In this document: positions 6,135-6,392 of the stretch, piece by piece
Layout: every line of letters begins with the position of its first letter
Numbering within the stretch: the stretch's first letter is position 1
Source: Clostridia bacterium
Lineage (GTDB): Bacteria; Bacillota; Clostridia; Christensenellales; Aristaeellaceae
Reading direction: 5' to 3'
DNA length: 6,392 nt
Assembly (NCBI GenBank): GCA_024404395.1
Contig: JAKSPZ010000059.1
Span: 1 to 6,392 of the forward strand
Position numbers and translations under genes: made by a program
The notes under the pieces: model-generated
The model's database searches: none
Told to the model about the DNA's origin: nothing
The model's input: only the letters and a program-made list of their open reading frames with translations

Positions 6135-6174
6135 TTTGCGCTTAACATACTTGCAAAAAAGGCAGATTTGCGCT
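6135..6174 (+). repeat. 8-bp direct repeat TTTGCGCT, spaced 32 bp, around the -35 of the second SDR promoter
   Basis: TTTGCGCT occurs at 6135-6142 and again at 6167-6174. The first copy is upstream of the -35, and the second runs into the first base of the -10. The 32-bp distance is close to three helical turns, so both copies would face the same side of the DNA, as in a two-site operator. Only the repeat itself is seen; a regulatory role is inference. Confidence 0.4.
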
Positions 6175-6179
6175 ATACT
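6151..6179 (+). promoter_or_regulatory. Promoter of the second SDR gene
   Basis: TTGCAA (6151-6156), a 17-bp spacer and TATACT (6174-6179). Transcription would start near 6186 and give a leader of about 29 nt before ATG at 6215. Confidence 0.65.
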
Positions 6180-6199
6180 GTAACCAATCTTTTGATAAG

Positions 6200-6205
6200 A
6201 AAGGA
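6200..6205 (+). promoter_or_regulatory. Ribosome binding site of the second SDR gene
   Basis: AAAGGA lies 9 nt before ATG at 6215. It favours this start over the in-frame ATG three codons further on, at 6224. Confidence 0.65.
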
Positions 6206-6214
6206 TGACTACCA

Positions 6215-6392
6215 ATGATCGATATGAGCCGTTGGCAGGAAATTGCCAAGGAGAATATTCACAATCGTCCCGCTACCACCGGCAGACTGGCCGGCAAGAT
6301 CGCGATCGTCACCGGCAGCGCACAGGGCTTCGGTAAGGGCATCGCCGAAGAAATGTACAAGGAAGGCGCGACCATCGTCATCGCCGACCTGA
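6215..6392 (+). CDS. Second short-chain dehydrogenase/reductase, N-terminal part (3' truncated)
   Basis: 59 residues are visible before the window ends in an open frame. A polar N-terminal extension of about 24 residues precedes 'GRLAGKIAIVTGSAQGFGKGIAEE', which is the first strand and cofactor loop of an SDR (TGxxxGxG at 33-40, with Phe where classical members mostly have Ile). The second strand ends in 'IVIADL' (54-59). An Asp at 58 in this place is the usual sign of NAD(H) preference, unlike the Arg in the SDR just upstream. The N-terminal extension is longer than in most simple classical SDRs. The catalytic Ser-Tyr-Lys part lies outside the window, so the subfamily and substrate remain open. 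It has its own promoter and may also receive read-through from the upstream operon. Confidence 0.88.
   Translation, partial: MIDMSRWQEIAKENIHNRPATTGRLAGKIAIVTGSAQGFGKGIAEEMYKEGATIVIADL

Noticed and set aside
6153..6171. GCAAA...TTTGC inverted repeat after the first SDR, considered as a terminator
   Set aside because: The stem is only 5 bp, A/T-rich, with a long loop and no T-tract after it, and it overlaps a better-supported promoter.

Overview
The window looks like chromosomal DNA from a Gram-positive Firmicute, most probably an uncultured gut-type Clostridia (possibly Christensenellales; this placement is inference). The reasons are strong Shine-Dalgarno sites, sigma-A-like promoters, a Clostridia-style LTA-synthase-family sulfatase, a B. 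subtilis-type TopB, diaminopimelate epimerase, and a base composition judged by eye to be in the mid-50s % GC. Gene density is high and no gap reaches 120 bases. I see no rRNA, tRNA, CRISPR array, insertion sequence or phage gene.

Layout: (1) the 3' end of a membrane sulfatase / LTA-synthase-like gene on +, with an IPT/TIG-like tail, ending at 568; (2) dapF on -, 562-1371, overlapping it tail to tail by 7 bp; (3) a secreted protein of unknown function on +, 1470-2855, divergent from dapF; (4) a strong, apparently bidirectional terminator at 2868-2899; (5) topB (DNA topoisomerase III) on -, 2904-4805; (6) a compact divergent promoter region at 4806-4913; (7) a cysteine-cluster protein resembling the CxxCxxCC (YkgJ) family on +, 4914-5396, followed after 12 bp by a classical short-chain dehydrogenase/reductase (SDR) on +, 5409-6122; (8) a promoter region carrying an 8-bp direct repeat, then the 5' end of a second, different SDR on +, running off the window from 6215.

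Functional picture: dapF (meso-diaminopimelate for lysine and peptidoglycan) and the sulfatase (polyglycerol-phosphate or related envelope polymer) both serve the cell envelope but are convergent, not co-transcribed. topB is a single gene with its own promoter. The Cys-cluster protein and the first SDR look like a two-gene operon. The second SDR has its own promoter, but no terminator separates it from the first, so read-through is likely. Four promoter candidates share a GCTATAnT -10 region, which suggests a common housekeeping promoter style. I found no convincing novel defence or mobile system. The best leads are the unknown secreted protein, the Cys-cluster/SDR operon, and the phased repeat in front of the second SDR.
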